From positions 1 through 5,511 of the forward strand of contig CAMCTE010000185.1 in assembly GCA_945878385.1 (NCBI GenBank): a DNA stretch of 5,511 bases, in the 5' to 3' direction. The first letter of the stretch is position 1. Each line of letters starts with the position of its first letter. The notes below the pieces were generated by a model, which was not told the DNA's origin, made no database searches, and saw only the letters and a list, made by a program, of their open reading frames with translations. The stretch is from Azohydromonas lata NBRC 102462 (lineage in GTDB: Bacteria; Pseudomonadota; Gammaproteobacteria; Burkholderiales; Burkholderiaceae_C). This document shows positions 1 to 5,248 of the stretch, piece by piece. Position numbers and translations under genes: made by a program.

Positions 1-117
1 GAAATCCGCACGCACCAGCGCCTGATGGATATCGTCGACCCGACCGACAAGACGGTCGACGCCCTGATGAAGCTCGACCTGCCCGCCGGCGTAGACGTCG
101 AAATCAAGCTGCAGTAA
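1..117 (+). CDS. rpsJ: 30S ribosomal protein S10, 3' end (partial)
   Basis: Only the last 38 codons and the TAA stop are present; the gene starts before the window. The visible residues (EIRTHQRLMDIVDPTDKTVD and onward to VDVEIKLQ) match the C-terminal third of bacterial S10, which is normally about 103 residues, so roughly 65 residues are missing. S10 sits in the 30S head and, in E. coli, also acts as NusE in transcription antitermination with NusB; that second role is family knowledge, not visible here. In E. coli rpsJ is the first gene of the S10 operon and lies close to rplC. Here 250 nt holding a hairpin and a promoter separate the two, so rpsJ may be the last gene of an upstream unit (for example with fusA and tuf, not visible). 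Identity is very secure. Confidence 0.97.
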   Translation, partial: EIRTHQRLMDIVDPTDKTVDALMKLDLPAGVDVEIKLQ

Positions 118-129
118 TCGCTGCAGCCC

Positions 130-161
130 CCGGAATCCAGGGGTTCGCCCCGGGGTTCCGG
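130..161 (+). terminator. Strong UUCG-capped hairpin after rpsJ (terminator-like, no U tract)
   Basis: An inverted repeat begins 12 nt after the rpsJ stop. Bases 130-138 pair with 153-161 (one T-G wobble at 136/155), A139 faces G152, and GGGG at 140-143 pairs with CCCC at 148-151 around the loop TTCG (144-147). That gives 13 pairs and one mismatch. Immediately downstream is GC-rich DNA with no run of T, so it is not a textbook intrinsic terminator. A second, bulged stem can form just after it (162-169 with 175-181), overlapping the -35 box. The position between rpsJ and a new promoter suggests a partial terminator, or a 3'-end stabilising or processing structure. The pairing is seen; the role is inferred. 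Confidence 0.6.
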
Positions 162-174
162 CCCGGCAAACGGC

Positions 175-203
175 TTGCGGGGTAACCCGAAGGCCGCTAT
201 ACT
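175..203 (+). promoter_or_regulatory. Predicted sigma70 promoter for the rplC-led operon
   Basis: A TTGCGG -35 box (175-180) is followed by a 17-nt spacer and a TATACT -10 box (198-203). The -10 box matches the consensus TATAAT at five of six positions, the -35 box matches TTGACA at three of six, and the spacing is optimal. A start of transcription near 209-211 would give a leader of about 158 nt before the rplC ATG. It is the only good promoter-like pair I see in the rpsJ-rplC gap, which fits a separate transcription unit starting at rplC. The prediction comes from sequence only. Confidence 0.6.
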
Positions 204-222
204 GGAAAGCTTTCCCGCTTGA

Positions 223-238
223 CGGCCAGATTTGGCTG
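223..238 (+). promoter_or_regulatory. Small hairpin in the rplC leader
   Basis: Bases 223-228 can pair with 233-238 (six pairs, one G-T wobble) around a GATT loop. It would lie about 13 nt from the predicted transcript start. A short stem like this occurs easily by chance in GC-rich DNA, so it is listed only as part of the leader architecture. Confidence 0.3.
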
Positions 239-252
239 CGAGCGACCCGCGC

Positions 253-292
253 GTTTTGCGCAAGGCCCACACGGTGCGGCCCTGCGCAAAGC
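253..292 (+). promoter_or_regulatory. Long hairpin in the rplC 5' leader (candidate regulatory RNA element)
   Basis: Bases 253-262 pair with 283-292 (one T-G wobble at 254/291), A263 faces C282, 264-267 pair with 278-281, C277 is bulged, and CAC 268-270 pairs with GTG 274-276 around an ACG loop. That is 17 pairs in a 40-nt element, centred about 95 nt upstream of the rplC start. No T run follows, so simple intrinsic termination is unlikely. In E. coli the S10 operon leader is bound by L4, which represses both transcription and translation. Here the structured leader precedes rplC and L4 is the second gene, so an L4-responsive element is a reasonable hypothesis. I see no direct sequence match to the E. 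coli leader. The fold is a hand prediction. Confidence 0.5.
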
Positions 293-338
293 AAACGGAA
301 ATCCATCCCGGCCAATCGATGTCGGGGTTGTGCAACAA

Positions 339-356
339 GGCCCTTTTTGAGGGGCT
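339..356 (+). promoter_or_regulatory. Hairpin with U-rich loop just upstream of the rplC ribosome binding site
   Basis: GGCCC (339-343) can pair with GGGCT (352-356), with one G-T wobble, leaving a loop that contains TTTTT (344-348). The Shine-Dalgarno GGAG (357-360) starts at the base of the stem and lies 7 nt before the ATG. Ligand-dependent changes in this stem could affect ribosome access. Alternatively, the T run could terminate transcription behind a weak stem formed by the GGCC copies at 310-313 and 339-342. Both ideas are inference. Confidence 0.3.
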
Positions 357-367
357 GGAGAAGAACC

Positions 368-1039
368 ATGAGTCTGAGCAATCGCCTCGGATTGCTGGGT
401 CGCAAGGTGGGCATGATGCGCATCTTCACGGACGACGGCGACGCCGTTCCTGTGACGGTGCTCGACGTGTCCAACAACCGCGTCACCCAGGTCAAGACCG
501 AAGAGACAGACGGCTACGTTGCCCTTCAGGTGGCATACGGTGCGCGCAAAGCGTCCCGCGTGACCAAGCCGGAAGCCGGGCACCTGGCCAAAGCCGGCGT
601 CGAAGCCGGTGAAGTCCTCAAGGAATTCCGAGTTGAAGCCGCAGTGGCTGCCGAGTACAAGCCTGGCAGCACGCTGCCCGTGACGATGTTTGCCGCCGGC
701 CAAAAGGTCGATGTGCAGGGCACCTCGATCGGCAAGGGCTACGCCGGCACCATCAAGCGCCACAACTTCAGTTCGCAGCGCGCCTCGCACGGCAACAGCC
801 GCTCGCACAATGTCCCGGGCTCCATTTCGATGGCCCAGGACCCCGGCCGCGTGTTCCCCGGCAAGAAGATGACCGGTCACATGGGCGATGAAACCGTCAC
901 CACCCAGAACCTGGACATCGTGCGCGTCGACGAAGCCCTTCAGCTGCTGCTGGTCAAGGGTGCCGTTCCGGGTGCAAAGAACGGCCACGTGGTCGTGCGC
1001 CCGGCTGTCAAGGTCCGCCTGAAGAAGGGAGCCCAGTGA
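368..1039 (+). CDS. rplC: 50S ribosomal protein L3
   Basis: L3 (223 residues here; E. coli has 209) is an early-assembly 50S protein that binds 23S rRNA near its 3' end and reaches toward the peptidyl-transferase centre. Clear L3 signatures are the start MSLSNRLGLLGRKVGMMRIF, VTKPEAGHLAKAGVEAG (about 65-81) and the loop HGNSRSHNVPGSISMAQDPG (141-160). Q157 aligns with E. coli Q150, the glutamine methylated by PrmB. The ATG at 368 is chosen because GGAG at 357-360 sits 7 nt before it and the protein begins at the normal family start. A TTG 21 nt upstream would add seven non-conserved residues. This is the first gene after the predicted promoter. Its TGA shares one base with the rplD ATG, so the two are probably translationally coupled. 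Confidence 0.98.
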   Translation: MSLSNRLGLLGRKVGMMRIFTDDGDAVPVTVLDVSNNRVTQVKTEETDGYVALQVAYGARKASRVTKPEAGHLAKAGVEAGEVLKEFRVEAAVAAEYKPGSTLPVTMFAAGQKVDVQGTSIGKGYAGTIKRHNFSSQRASHGNSRSHNVPGSISMAQDPGRVFPGKKMTGHMGDETVTTQNLDIVRVDEALQLLLVKGAVPGAKNGHVVVRPAVKVRLKKGAQ

Positions 1040-1659
1040 TGCAACTCGAGCTCCTGAATGAACAGGGCCAGGCCACCGCCAAGGTGGACGCTCCCGACAC
1101 CGTCTTCGCCCGTGACTACAACGAAGCCCTGGTGCACCAGGTGGTCGTGGCCTATCAGGCCAACGCCCGCCAAGGCACCCGCAAGCAGCTCACGCGTGCC
1201 GAAGTGCACCACTCCACGAAGAAGCCGTTCCGCCAGAAGGGCACCGGTCGCGCTCGCGCCGGTATGACGTCTTCTCCGCTGTGGCGCGGAGGCGGTCGGA
1301 TCTTCCCGAATTCGCCCAACGAAAACTTCACCCACAAGGTCAACAAGAAGATGTATCGCGCCGGCATGGCGTCGATCCTGTCTCAGTTGGCCCGTGATGG
1401 TCGCTTGGCCGTGGTGGATTCGATCAAGGTCGAAGCCCCCAAGACCAAGCTGCTGGCTGCCAAGTTCAAGGCCATGGGCCTGGATTCGGTGCTGGTGATT
1501 GCCGACCAGGTGGACGACAACCTCGCGCTGGCCTCGCGCAACCTGGCCAATGTACTGGTGGTCGAGCCCCGCTACGCCGATCCCCTGTCGCTGGTGCACT
1601 ACAAGAAGGTGCTGGTGACCAAGGCCGCGATCGAGCAGCTCAAGGAGATGTTCGCATGA
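1039..1659 (+). CDS. rplD: 50S ribosomal protein L4
   Basis: L4 (206 residues; E. coli 201) binds 23S rRNA domain I, and its extended loop lines the exit tunnel constriction. Family marks are RDYNEALVHQVVVAYQANAR (about 28-47), then the tunnel-loop region with GTRKQLTRAEVHHSTKKPFR, QKGTGRARAG and SPLWRGGGRIFPNSP (about 48-91). In E. coli L4 is the autorepressor of the S10 operon and also an RNase E inhibitor; whether it does so here is inferred only. The ATG at 1039 forms TGATG with the rplC stop, and AAGGGAG at 1025-1031 lies 7 nt before it. A GTG at 1036 would be only 4 nt from that site, so it is less likely. The gene ends in an ATGA overlap with rplW. Confidence 0.98.
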   Translation: MQLELLNEQGQATAKVDAPDTVFARDYNEALVHQVVVAYQANARQGTRKQLTRAEVHHSTKKPFRQKGTGRARAGMTSSPLWRGGGRIFPNSPNENFTHKVNKKMYRAGMASILSQLARDGRLAVVDSIKVEAPKTKLLAAKFKAMGLDSVLVIADQVDDNLALASRNLANVLVVEPRYADPLSLVHYKKVLVTKAAIEQLKEMFA

Positions 1660-1970
1660 GCACCCAGAAGCACGACGAAGGCCGTCTGGCCCAGGTGCTC
1701 GTGGCACCGATCATTTCCGAGAAGGCGACCGCTGCAGCCGAGAAGAACAACCAGGTGTTGTTCAAGGTGCTGCGCGACGCCACCAAGCCCGAGATCAAGG
1801 CGGCCGTTGAACTGCTGTTCAAGGTCGAGGTCGACAGCGTTCGCACCGTCAACACCAAGGGCAAGACCAAGCGCTTCGGTGGCCGCATCGGCCGCCGCGA
1901 CCACGTCAAGAAGGCTTATGTCTCCTTGAAGGCCGGTCAGGAGCTCAACTTCTCCGGGGAGGCTGCGTAA
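1656..1970 (+). CDS. rplW: 50S ribosomal protein L23
   Basis: L23 (104 residues; E. coli 100) lies at the exit of the peptide tunnel. It is the docking site for trigger factor and contributes to SRP binding. The sequence VLVAPIISEKATAAAEKNNQ near the N-terminus is characteristic, and E22 aligns with E. coli E18, the residue contacting trigger factor. The basic loop KGKTKRFGGRIGRRDHVKKA (about 69-88) contacts 23S rRNA. The start codon overlaps the rplD stop by 4 nt (ATGA). AAGGAG at 1642-1647, inside rplD, is 8 nt upstream, which favours coupled translation. The rplB ATG follows directly after the TAA with no gap. Confidence 0.98.
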   Translation: MSTQKHDEGRLAQVLVAPIISEKATAAAEKNNQVLFKVLRDATKPEIKAAVELLFKVEVDSVRTVNTKGKTKRFGGRIGRRDHVKKAYVSLKAGQELNFSGEAA

Positions 1971-2795
1971 ATGGCCGTCGTCAAAGTCAAGCCTACCTCG
2001 CCCGGCCGCCGCGCCGTGGTCAAGGTGGTGCACAAGCACCTGCACAAGGGCGCGCCCGAAGCATCCCTGCTCGAGCCGCAGAAGCAGAAGTCTGGCCGCA
2101 ACAACAACGGCCACATCACCATGCGCCACACGGGCGGTGGTCACAAGCACCACTACCGTGTGGTGGACTTCAAGCGCAACAAGGACGGCATCCCGGCCAA
2201 GGTCGAACGCATCGAGTACGACCCCAACCGCACCGCCCACATTGCGCTGCTGTGCTACGCCGATGGCGAGCGCCGCTACATCATCGCCCCGCGCGGCCTG
2301 GAAGCCGGCGCCACGGTGATCAGCGGCTCTGAAGCCCCCATCAAGGCCGGCAACACCCTGCCCATCCGCAACATCCCCGTGGGTTCCACCATCCACTGCA
2401 TCGAGATGTTGCCGGGCAAAGGCGCGCAAATTGCACGCTCGGCCGGTGCTTCGGTCACGCTGATGGCCCGCGAGGGCACCTACGCGCAGATTCGCCTGCG
2501 CTCGGGTGAAGTTCGCCGCGTGCACATCGACTGCCGCGCCACCATCGGTGAAGTGAGCAACGAAGAGCACAGCCTGCGCCAGTACGGCAAGGCCGGCGCC
2601 ATCCGCTGGAAGGGTATCCGCCCGACCGTGCGCGGCGTGGCCATGAACCCGGTGGATCACCCGCACGGTGGTGGCGAAGGCCGCACCGGCGAGGGCCAGC
2701 CGCAGGTGTCTCCGTGGAACACCCTCACCAAGGGCTTCCGCACCCGCTCGAACAAGCGCACGCAGACGTTCATCGTCTCGCGTCGCAAGAAATAA
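1971..2795 (+). CDS. rplB: 50S ribosomal protein L2
   Basis: L2 (274 residues; E. coli 273) is the largest and most conserved 50S protein here. It is needed for subunit association, tRNA binding and peptidyl-transferase activity. Landmarks in order are the basic N-terminus ending in NNNGHITMRHTGGGHKHHYR (about 44-63), the OB-fold region with VERIEYDPNRTAHIALL, an SH3-like domain with IHCIEMLPGKGAQIARSAG, and the C-terminal MNPVDHPHGGGEGRT (225-239). H230 matches the E. coli H229 implicated in activity. The ATG abuts the rplW stop, with GGGGAGG at 1956-1962 placed 8 nt upstream inside rplW. No missing or unusual segment is visible. Confidence 0.99.
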   Translation: MAVVKVKPTSPGRRAVVKVVHKHLHKGAPEASLLEPQKQKSGRNNNGHITMRHTGGGHKHHYRVVDFKRNKDGIPAKVERIEYDPNRTAHIALLCYADGERRYIIAPRGLEAGATVISGSEAPIKAGNTLPIRNIPVGSTIHCIEMLPGKGAQIARSAGASVTLMAREGTYAQIRLRSGEVRRVHIDCRATIGEVSNEEHSLRQYGKAGAIRWKGIRPTVRGVAMNPVDHPHGGGEGRTGEGQPQVSPWNTLTKGFRTRSNKRTQTFIVSRRKK

Positions 2796-2809
2796 GAGGA
2801 GCGCATTAG

Positions 2810-3085
2810 ATGACACGCTCTGCCAAGAAGGGTCCCTTTGTGGACCACCATCTGATGGCCAAGGTCGAGAAGGCCTCCGCCACCAAGGACAAGAAGCCCA
2901 TCAAGACCTGGTCGCGCCGTTCGACGGTGCTGCCCGAGTTCATCGGCCTCACGATTGCCGTGCACAACGGCAAGCAGCATGTGCCCGTGTATGTGTCCGA
3001 CCAGATGGTCGGCCACAAGCTCGGCGAGTTCGCACTGACCCGTACCTTCAAGGGTCACCCTGCGGACAAGAAGGCCAAGAAATAA
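2810..3085 (+). CDS. rpsS: 30S ribosomal protein S19
   Basis: S19 (91 residues; E. coli 92) sits in the 30S head, forms a complex with S13 and contacts 16S rRNA and the intersubunit bridge near the A site. The family core is plain: MTRSAKKGPFVDHHLMAKVE at the start, then IKTWSRRSTVLPEFIGLTIA (31-50) and VSDQMVGHKLGEFALTRTFK (62-81), ending in a lysine-rich tail. The start follows a 14-nt gap that contains GAGGAG (2796-2801), 8 nt before the ATG. Length and conserved segments are normal. Confidence 0.98.
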   Translation: MTRSAKKGPFVDHHLMAKVEKASATKDKKPIKTWSRRSTVLPEFIGLTIAVHNGKQHVPVYVSDQMVGHKLGEFALTRTFKGHPADKKAKK

Positions 3086-3089
3086 AGGA
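3084..3089 (+). promoter_or_regulatory. Ribosome binding site that decides the rplV start
   Basis: AAAGGA overlaps the last bases of the rpsS stop codon. It lies 8 nt before the ATG at 3098 but overlaps the in-frame ATG at 3089, which therefore has no usable site in front of it. This supports 3098 as the true start of L22. Confidence 0.65.
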
Positions 3090-3097
3090 TGACGACC

Positions 3098-3427
3098 ATG
3101 GAAACCCGTGCAATCGTCCGCGGTGTGCGCCTGTCAGCCGACAAAGGCCGGCTGGTGGCCGACCTGATCCGCGGCAAAAAGGTGGACCAGGCCCTCAACA
3201 TCCTGACCTTCACCCAGAAGAAGGCCGCCGGCATCGTCAAGAAGTGTCTCGAGAGTGCCATCGCCAATGCGGAGCACAACGACGGCGCCGACATCGACGA
3301 GCTCAAGGTCACCTCGATCTATGTGGAGCAAGGCGCCACGCTGAAGCGTTTTTCCGCACGCGCCAAAGGCCGCGGCAATCGCATCAGCAAGCCCACCTGC
3401 CACATCTTCGTGACCGTCGGCAACTGA
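3098..3427 (+). CDS. rplV: 50S ribosomal protein L22
   Basis: L22 (109 residues from this start; E. coli 110) binds all 23S rRNA domains, and its beta-hairpin lines the exit tunnel beside L4. The start METRAIVRGVRLSADKGRLV, the segment GIVKKCLESAIANAEHNDGA and the C-terminal hairpin region FSARAKGRGNRISKPTCHIF are typical. The wording closely resembles Comamonadaceae L22 as I remember it. Two in-frame ATGs exist. The one at 3098 has AAAGGA 8 nt upstream and gives the normal family N-terminus, while 3089 would add Met-Thr-Thr and has no ribosome binding site. The hairpin tip (around 82-96) is where macrolide-resistance changes occur in other species; nothing abnormal stands out here. Confidence 0.97.
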   Translation: METRAIVRGVRLSADKGRLVADLIRGKKVDQALNILTFTQKKAAGIVKKCLESAIANAEHNDGADIDELKVTSIYVEQGATLKRFSARAKGRGNRISKPTCHIFVTVGN

Positions 3428-3443
3428 AGAGGCCTAGAACACT

Positions 3444-4334
3444 ATGGGACAGAAAATCCATCCGACCGGCTTCCGTCTGCCGGTCACCCGTGCCTGGGCC
3501 TCCCGCTGGTTCGCCACCAACCGCAACTTCAGCCAGATGCTGGCAGAAGACCTGCAGGTTCGTGACTACCTCAAGGCCAAGCTCAAGAACGCTGCGGTCT
3601 CCCGCATCCTGATCGAGCGCCCCGCCAAGAACGCCCGCATCACCATCTTCTCGGCTCGTCCGGGTGTTGTGATCGGCAAGAAGGGCGAGGACATCGAGAA
3701 CCTCAAGGCCGAACTGGGCAAGCGCCTGGGCGTGCCGGTGGCAGTCAACATCGAAGAAGTGCGCAAGCCCGAGATCGATGCCCAGCTGATCGCCGACAGC
3801 ATCACCCAGCAGCTCGAAAAGCGCATCATGTTCCGCCGCGCCATGAAGCGCGCGATGCAGAACGCGATGCGTCTGGGCGCCCAGGGCATCAAGATCATGT
3901 CCGCCGGCCGCCTGAACGGCATTGAGATCGCCCGCACTGAGTGGTACCGCGAGGGCCGCGTGCCCCTGCACACCCTCAAGGCCGACATCGACTACGGCTT
4001 CAGCGAAGCCAAGACCACTTACGGCGTCATCGGCGTCAAGGTGTGGGTCTACCGTGGCGACAACCTCGGCCGTGGCGAAGCGCCTGGCGCGATGAAGCCC
4101 GATGCCGGTGGTGAAGATGACCGCCGCAACCGCCGGCCGGGTCGCCCGGGTGGTGCCCCTGGCCGCGGCGACCGCCGCGATGGCCGTGGTGCGCCCCGTG
4201 GTGGTGCCGGTGGTGTTGGCGCCGCCCCCAGCGATGGTTCGGACAAGCCCGCAGCGGGCGCCGATGCCCCCAAGACGCCTGCCGTCAAGCGTGTGCGCAA
4301 AGCCGCCGCGCCTGGCGAGGCCAAAGGAGAGTAA
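3444..4334 (+). CDS. rpsC: 30S ribosomal protein S3 with long disordered C-terminal extension
   Basis: S3 lies at the mRNA entry channel of the 30S head. Residues 1-210 are a normal S3: MGQKIHPTGFRLP at the start, a type II KH domain with RPGVVIGKKGEDIENL (GxxG at 78-81), R131, R132 and K135 in RRAMKRAM (the positions linked to ribosomal mRNA helicase activity in E. coli), then IARTEWYREGRVPLHTLKAD and TTYGVIGVKVWVYRG. Residues 211-296 form an 86-residue low-complexity tail. It has an Arg/Gly/Pro-rich part (about 227-257), an Ala/Pro/Asp linker (258-280) and a basic patch KRVRK (282-286). E. coli S3 has 233 residues, so this protein is about 63 longer; betaproteobacterial S3 is often extended. 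GAAGAGG (3426-3432) lies 11 nt before the ATG, a slightly long spacing. No frameshift is needed: the frame stays open and rplP follows in normal order. Confidence 0.97.
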   Translation: MGQKIHPTGFRLPVTRAWASRWFATNRNFSQMLAEDLQVRDYLKAKLKNAAVSRILIERPAKNARITIFSARPGVVIGKKGEDIENLKAELGKRLGVPVAVNIEEVRKPEIDAQLIADSITQQLEKRIMFRRAMKRAMQNAMRLGAQGIKIMSAGRLNGIEIARTEWYREGRVPLHTLKADIDYGFSEAKTTYGVIGVKVWVYRGDNLGRGEAPGAMKPDAGGEDDRRNRRPGRPGGAPGRGDRRDGRGAPRGGAGGVGAAPSDGSDKPAAGADAPKTPAVKRVRKAAAPGEAKGE

Positions 4335-4337
4335 GAC

Positions 4338-4754
4338 ATGCTGCAACCCGCACGTCGCAAGTTCCGCAAGGAACACAAGGGCCGCAACACTGGTGTGGCC
4401 ACCCGCGGTGCCGCCGTCTCGTTCGGCGAGTTCGGCCTGAAAGCCACCGAGCGTGGCCGCATCACCGCGCGCCAGATCGAAGCCGCGCGTCGCGCCATTT
4501 CGCGCCACATCAAGCGCGGTGGACGCATCTTCATCCGCATCTTCCCCGACAAGCCGATTTCCCAGAAGCCGGCCGAAGTGCGTATGGGCAACGGCAAGGG
4601 CAACCCCGAGTACTACGTCGCGGAGATCACTCCGGGCAAGGTGCTCTATGAAATCAACGGTGTGCCCGAGCAGCTCGCCCGCGAAGCGTTCACGCTGGCC
4701 GCAGCCAAGCTGCCCCTGCGCTGCACCTTCGTGGCGCGCCAGGTCGGCGCCTAA
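4338..4754 (+). CDS. rplP: 50S ribosomal protein L16
   Basis: L16 (138 residues; E. coli 136) binds 23S rRNA near the A-site tRNA elbow and is a late-assembly protein. Signatures are MLQPARRKFRKEHKGRN at the start, FGLKATERGRITARQIEAAR (32-51), FPDKPISQKPAEVRMGNGKG (69-88) and LAREAFTLAAAKLPLR near the end. R82 aligns with E. coli R81, which is hydroxylated by the oxygenase RoxA/YcfD in that species; whether this organism has the enzyme cannot be seen. AAAGGAGA (4323-4330), overlapping the end of rpsC, lies 7 nt before the ATG. The rpsC stop is only 3 nt before this start. Confidence 0.98.
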   Translation: MLQPARRKFRKEHKGRNTGVATRGAAVSFGEFGLKATERGRITARQIEAARRAISRHIKRGGRIFIRIFPDKPISQKPAEVRMGNGKGNPEYYVAEITPGKVLYEINGVPEQLAREAFTLAAAKLPLRCTFVARQVGA

Positions 4755-4766
4755 AGGAGAAGCACG

Positions 4767-4967
4767 ATGAAAGCATCTGAACTCCGTGCCAAGGACGTGG
4801 CGGCCCTCGAAAAGGAGGTCTCCGACCTTCTGAAGGCCCACTTCGGTCTGCGCATGCAGAAGGCCACTCAGCAACTGAGCAACACCTCGGCCTTGGGCAA
4901 GACGCGTCGCGACATCGCGCGTGTTCGCACCATCCTGACCGAGAAGAAGAAGGGAGCCGCCAAGTGA
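4767..4967 (+). CDS. rpmC: 50S ribosomal protein L29
   Basis: L29 (66 residues; E. coli 63) is a small two-helix protein next to L23 at the exit tunnel, close to the trigger factor and SRP site. The pattern MKASELRAKDVAALEKEVSD, then LLKAHFGLRMQKATQQLSNT and TRRDIARVRTILTEKK is typical of the family. AAAGGAGA (4753-4760), which includes the end of the rplP stop, lies 6 nt before the ATG. The stop overlaps the rpsQ GTG by 4 nt. Codons 16-18 contain a full AAGGAGGT sequence (4812-4819) that resembles an ideal ribosome binding site but has no start codon behind it. Confidence 0.97.
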   Translation: MKASELRAKDVAALEKEVSDLLKAHFGLRMQKATQQLSNTSALGKTRRDIARVRTILTEKKKGAAK

Positions 4968-5248
4968 GCGAAGCCCAAACCGCCGCAACCAAGGCCAAGG
5001 TCGTCCGCACCTTCGTGGGCCGCGTGGTCAGCGACAAGCGCTCCAAGACCGTGACGGTCCTGGTGGAGCGCCGCAACAAGCACGAGCTCTACGGCAAGAT
5101 CGTGGCCAGCTCGCGCAAGTTCCATGCGCACGACGAAAAGGGCGAATACCACATGGGCGATGTCGTCGAGATCACCGAAAGCCGGCCGATCTCCAAGACC
5201 AAGTCCTGGGTCGTTACCCGACTCGTGGAGAAGGCGCGCGAAGTCTGA
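4964..5248 (+). CDS. rpsQ: 30S ribosomal protein S17 (GTG start)
   Basis: S17 (94 residues; E. coli 84) is a primary 16S rRNA-binding protein with an OB fold, important early in 30S assembly. The core VRTFVGRVVSDKRSKTVTVL (about 14-33), then HELYGKIVASSRKFHAHDEK and the GDVVEITESRPISKTKSW segment identify it. A short Ala/Thr/Lys-rich N-terminal stretch precedes the core, which partly explains the extra length. Translation begins at GTG in a GTGA overlap with the rpmC stop. AAGGGAG (4950-4956) lies 7 nt upstream, and no ATG is available before the conserved core. The stop is followed at once by TAG (TGATAG), a tandem stop. It is the last ribosomal protein gene in the window. Confidence 0.97.
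   Translation: MSEAQTAATKAKVVRTFVGRVVSDKRSKTVTVLVERRNKHELYGKIVASSRKFHAHDEKGEYHMGDVVEITESRPISKTKSWVVTRLVEKAREV

Noticed and set aside
219..224. TTGACG as a second -35 box
   Set aside because: It is close to the TTGACA consensus, but the sequence 16-18 nt downstream (GCGACC region) has no -10 resemblance.
197..988. 263-codon minus-strand frame spanning the rplC leader and most of rplC
   Set aside because: It covers the predicted promoter and leader and the antisense of L3. No ribosome binding site or domain supports it.
1036..1038. GTG one codon upstream as the rplD start
   Set aside because: It is only 4 nt from the AAGGGAG site, while ATG at 1039 has normal spacing and forms the usual TGATG overlap.
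1599..2816. 405-codon open frame on the minus strand opposite rplW and rplB
   Set aside because: It is the codon shadow of L23 and L2, with a composition typical of antisense GC-rich frames and no family resemblance.
3089..3097. Upstream in-frame ATG for rplV
   Set aside because: It overlaps the AAAGGA ribosome binding site and would add three residues not typical of L22; the ATG at 3098 fits better.
2668..3612. 314-codon + strand frame running across rplB, rpsS, rplV and rpsC in another phase
   Set aside because: It overlaps four certain genes out of frame and is an Arg/Pro/Ala-rich shift product.
4077..4334. Frameshift or gene fusion as the source of the S3 C-terminal extension
   Set aside because: The frame stays open to a normal stop 3 nt before rplP, the rplP ribosome binding site lies in the tail's last codons, and extended S3 tails are known in this bacterial group.
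3384..4988. Very long open frame on the minus strand (534 codons) antisense to rpsC, rplP and rpmC
   Set aside because: It lies opposite three certain ribosomal genes in high-GC DNA where stop codons are rare. The translation is a low-complexity Ala/Gly/Leu/His mix with no recognisable domain.
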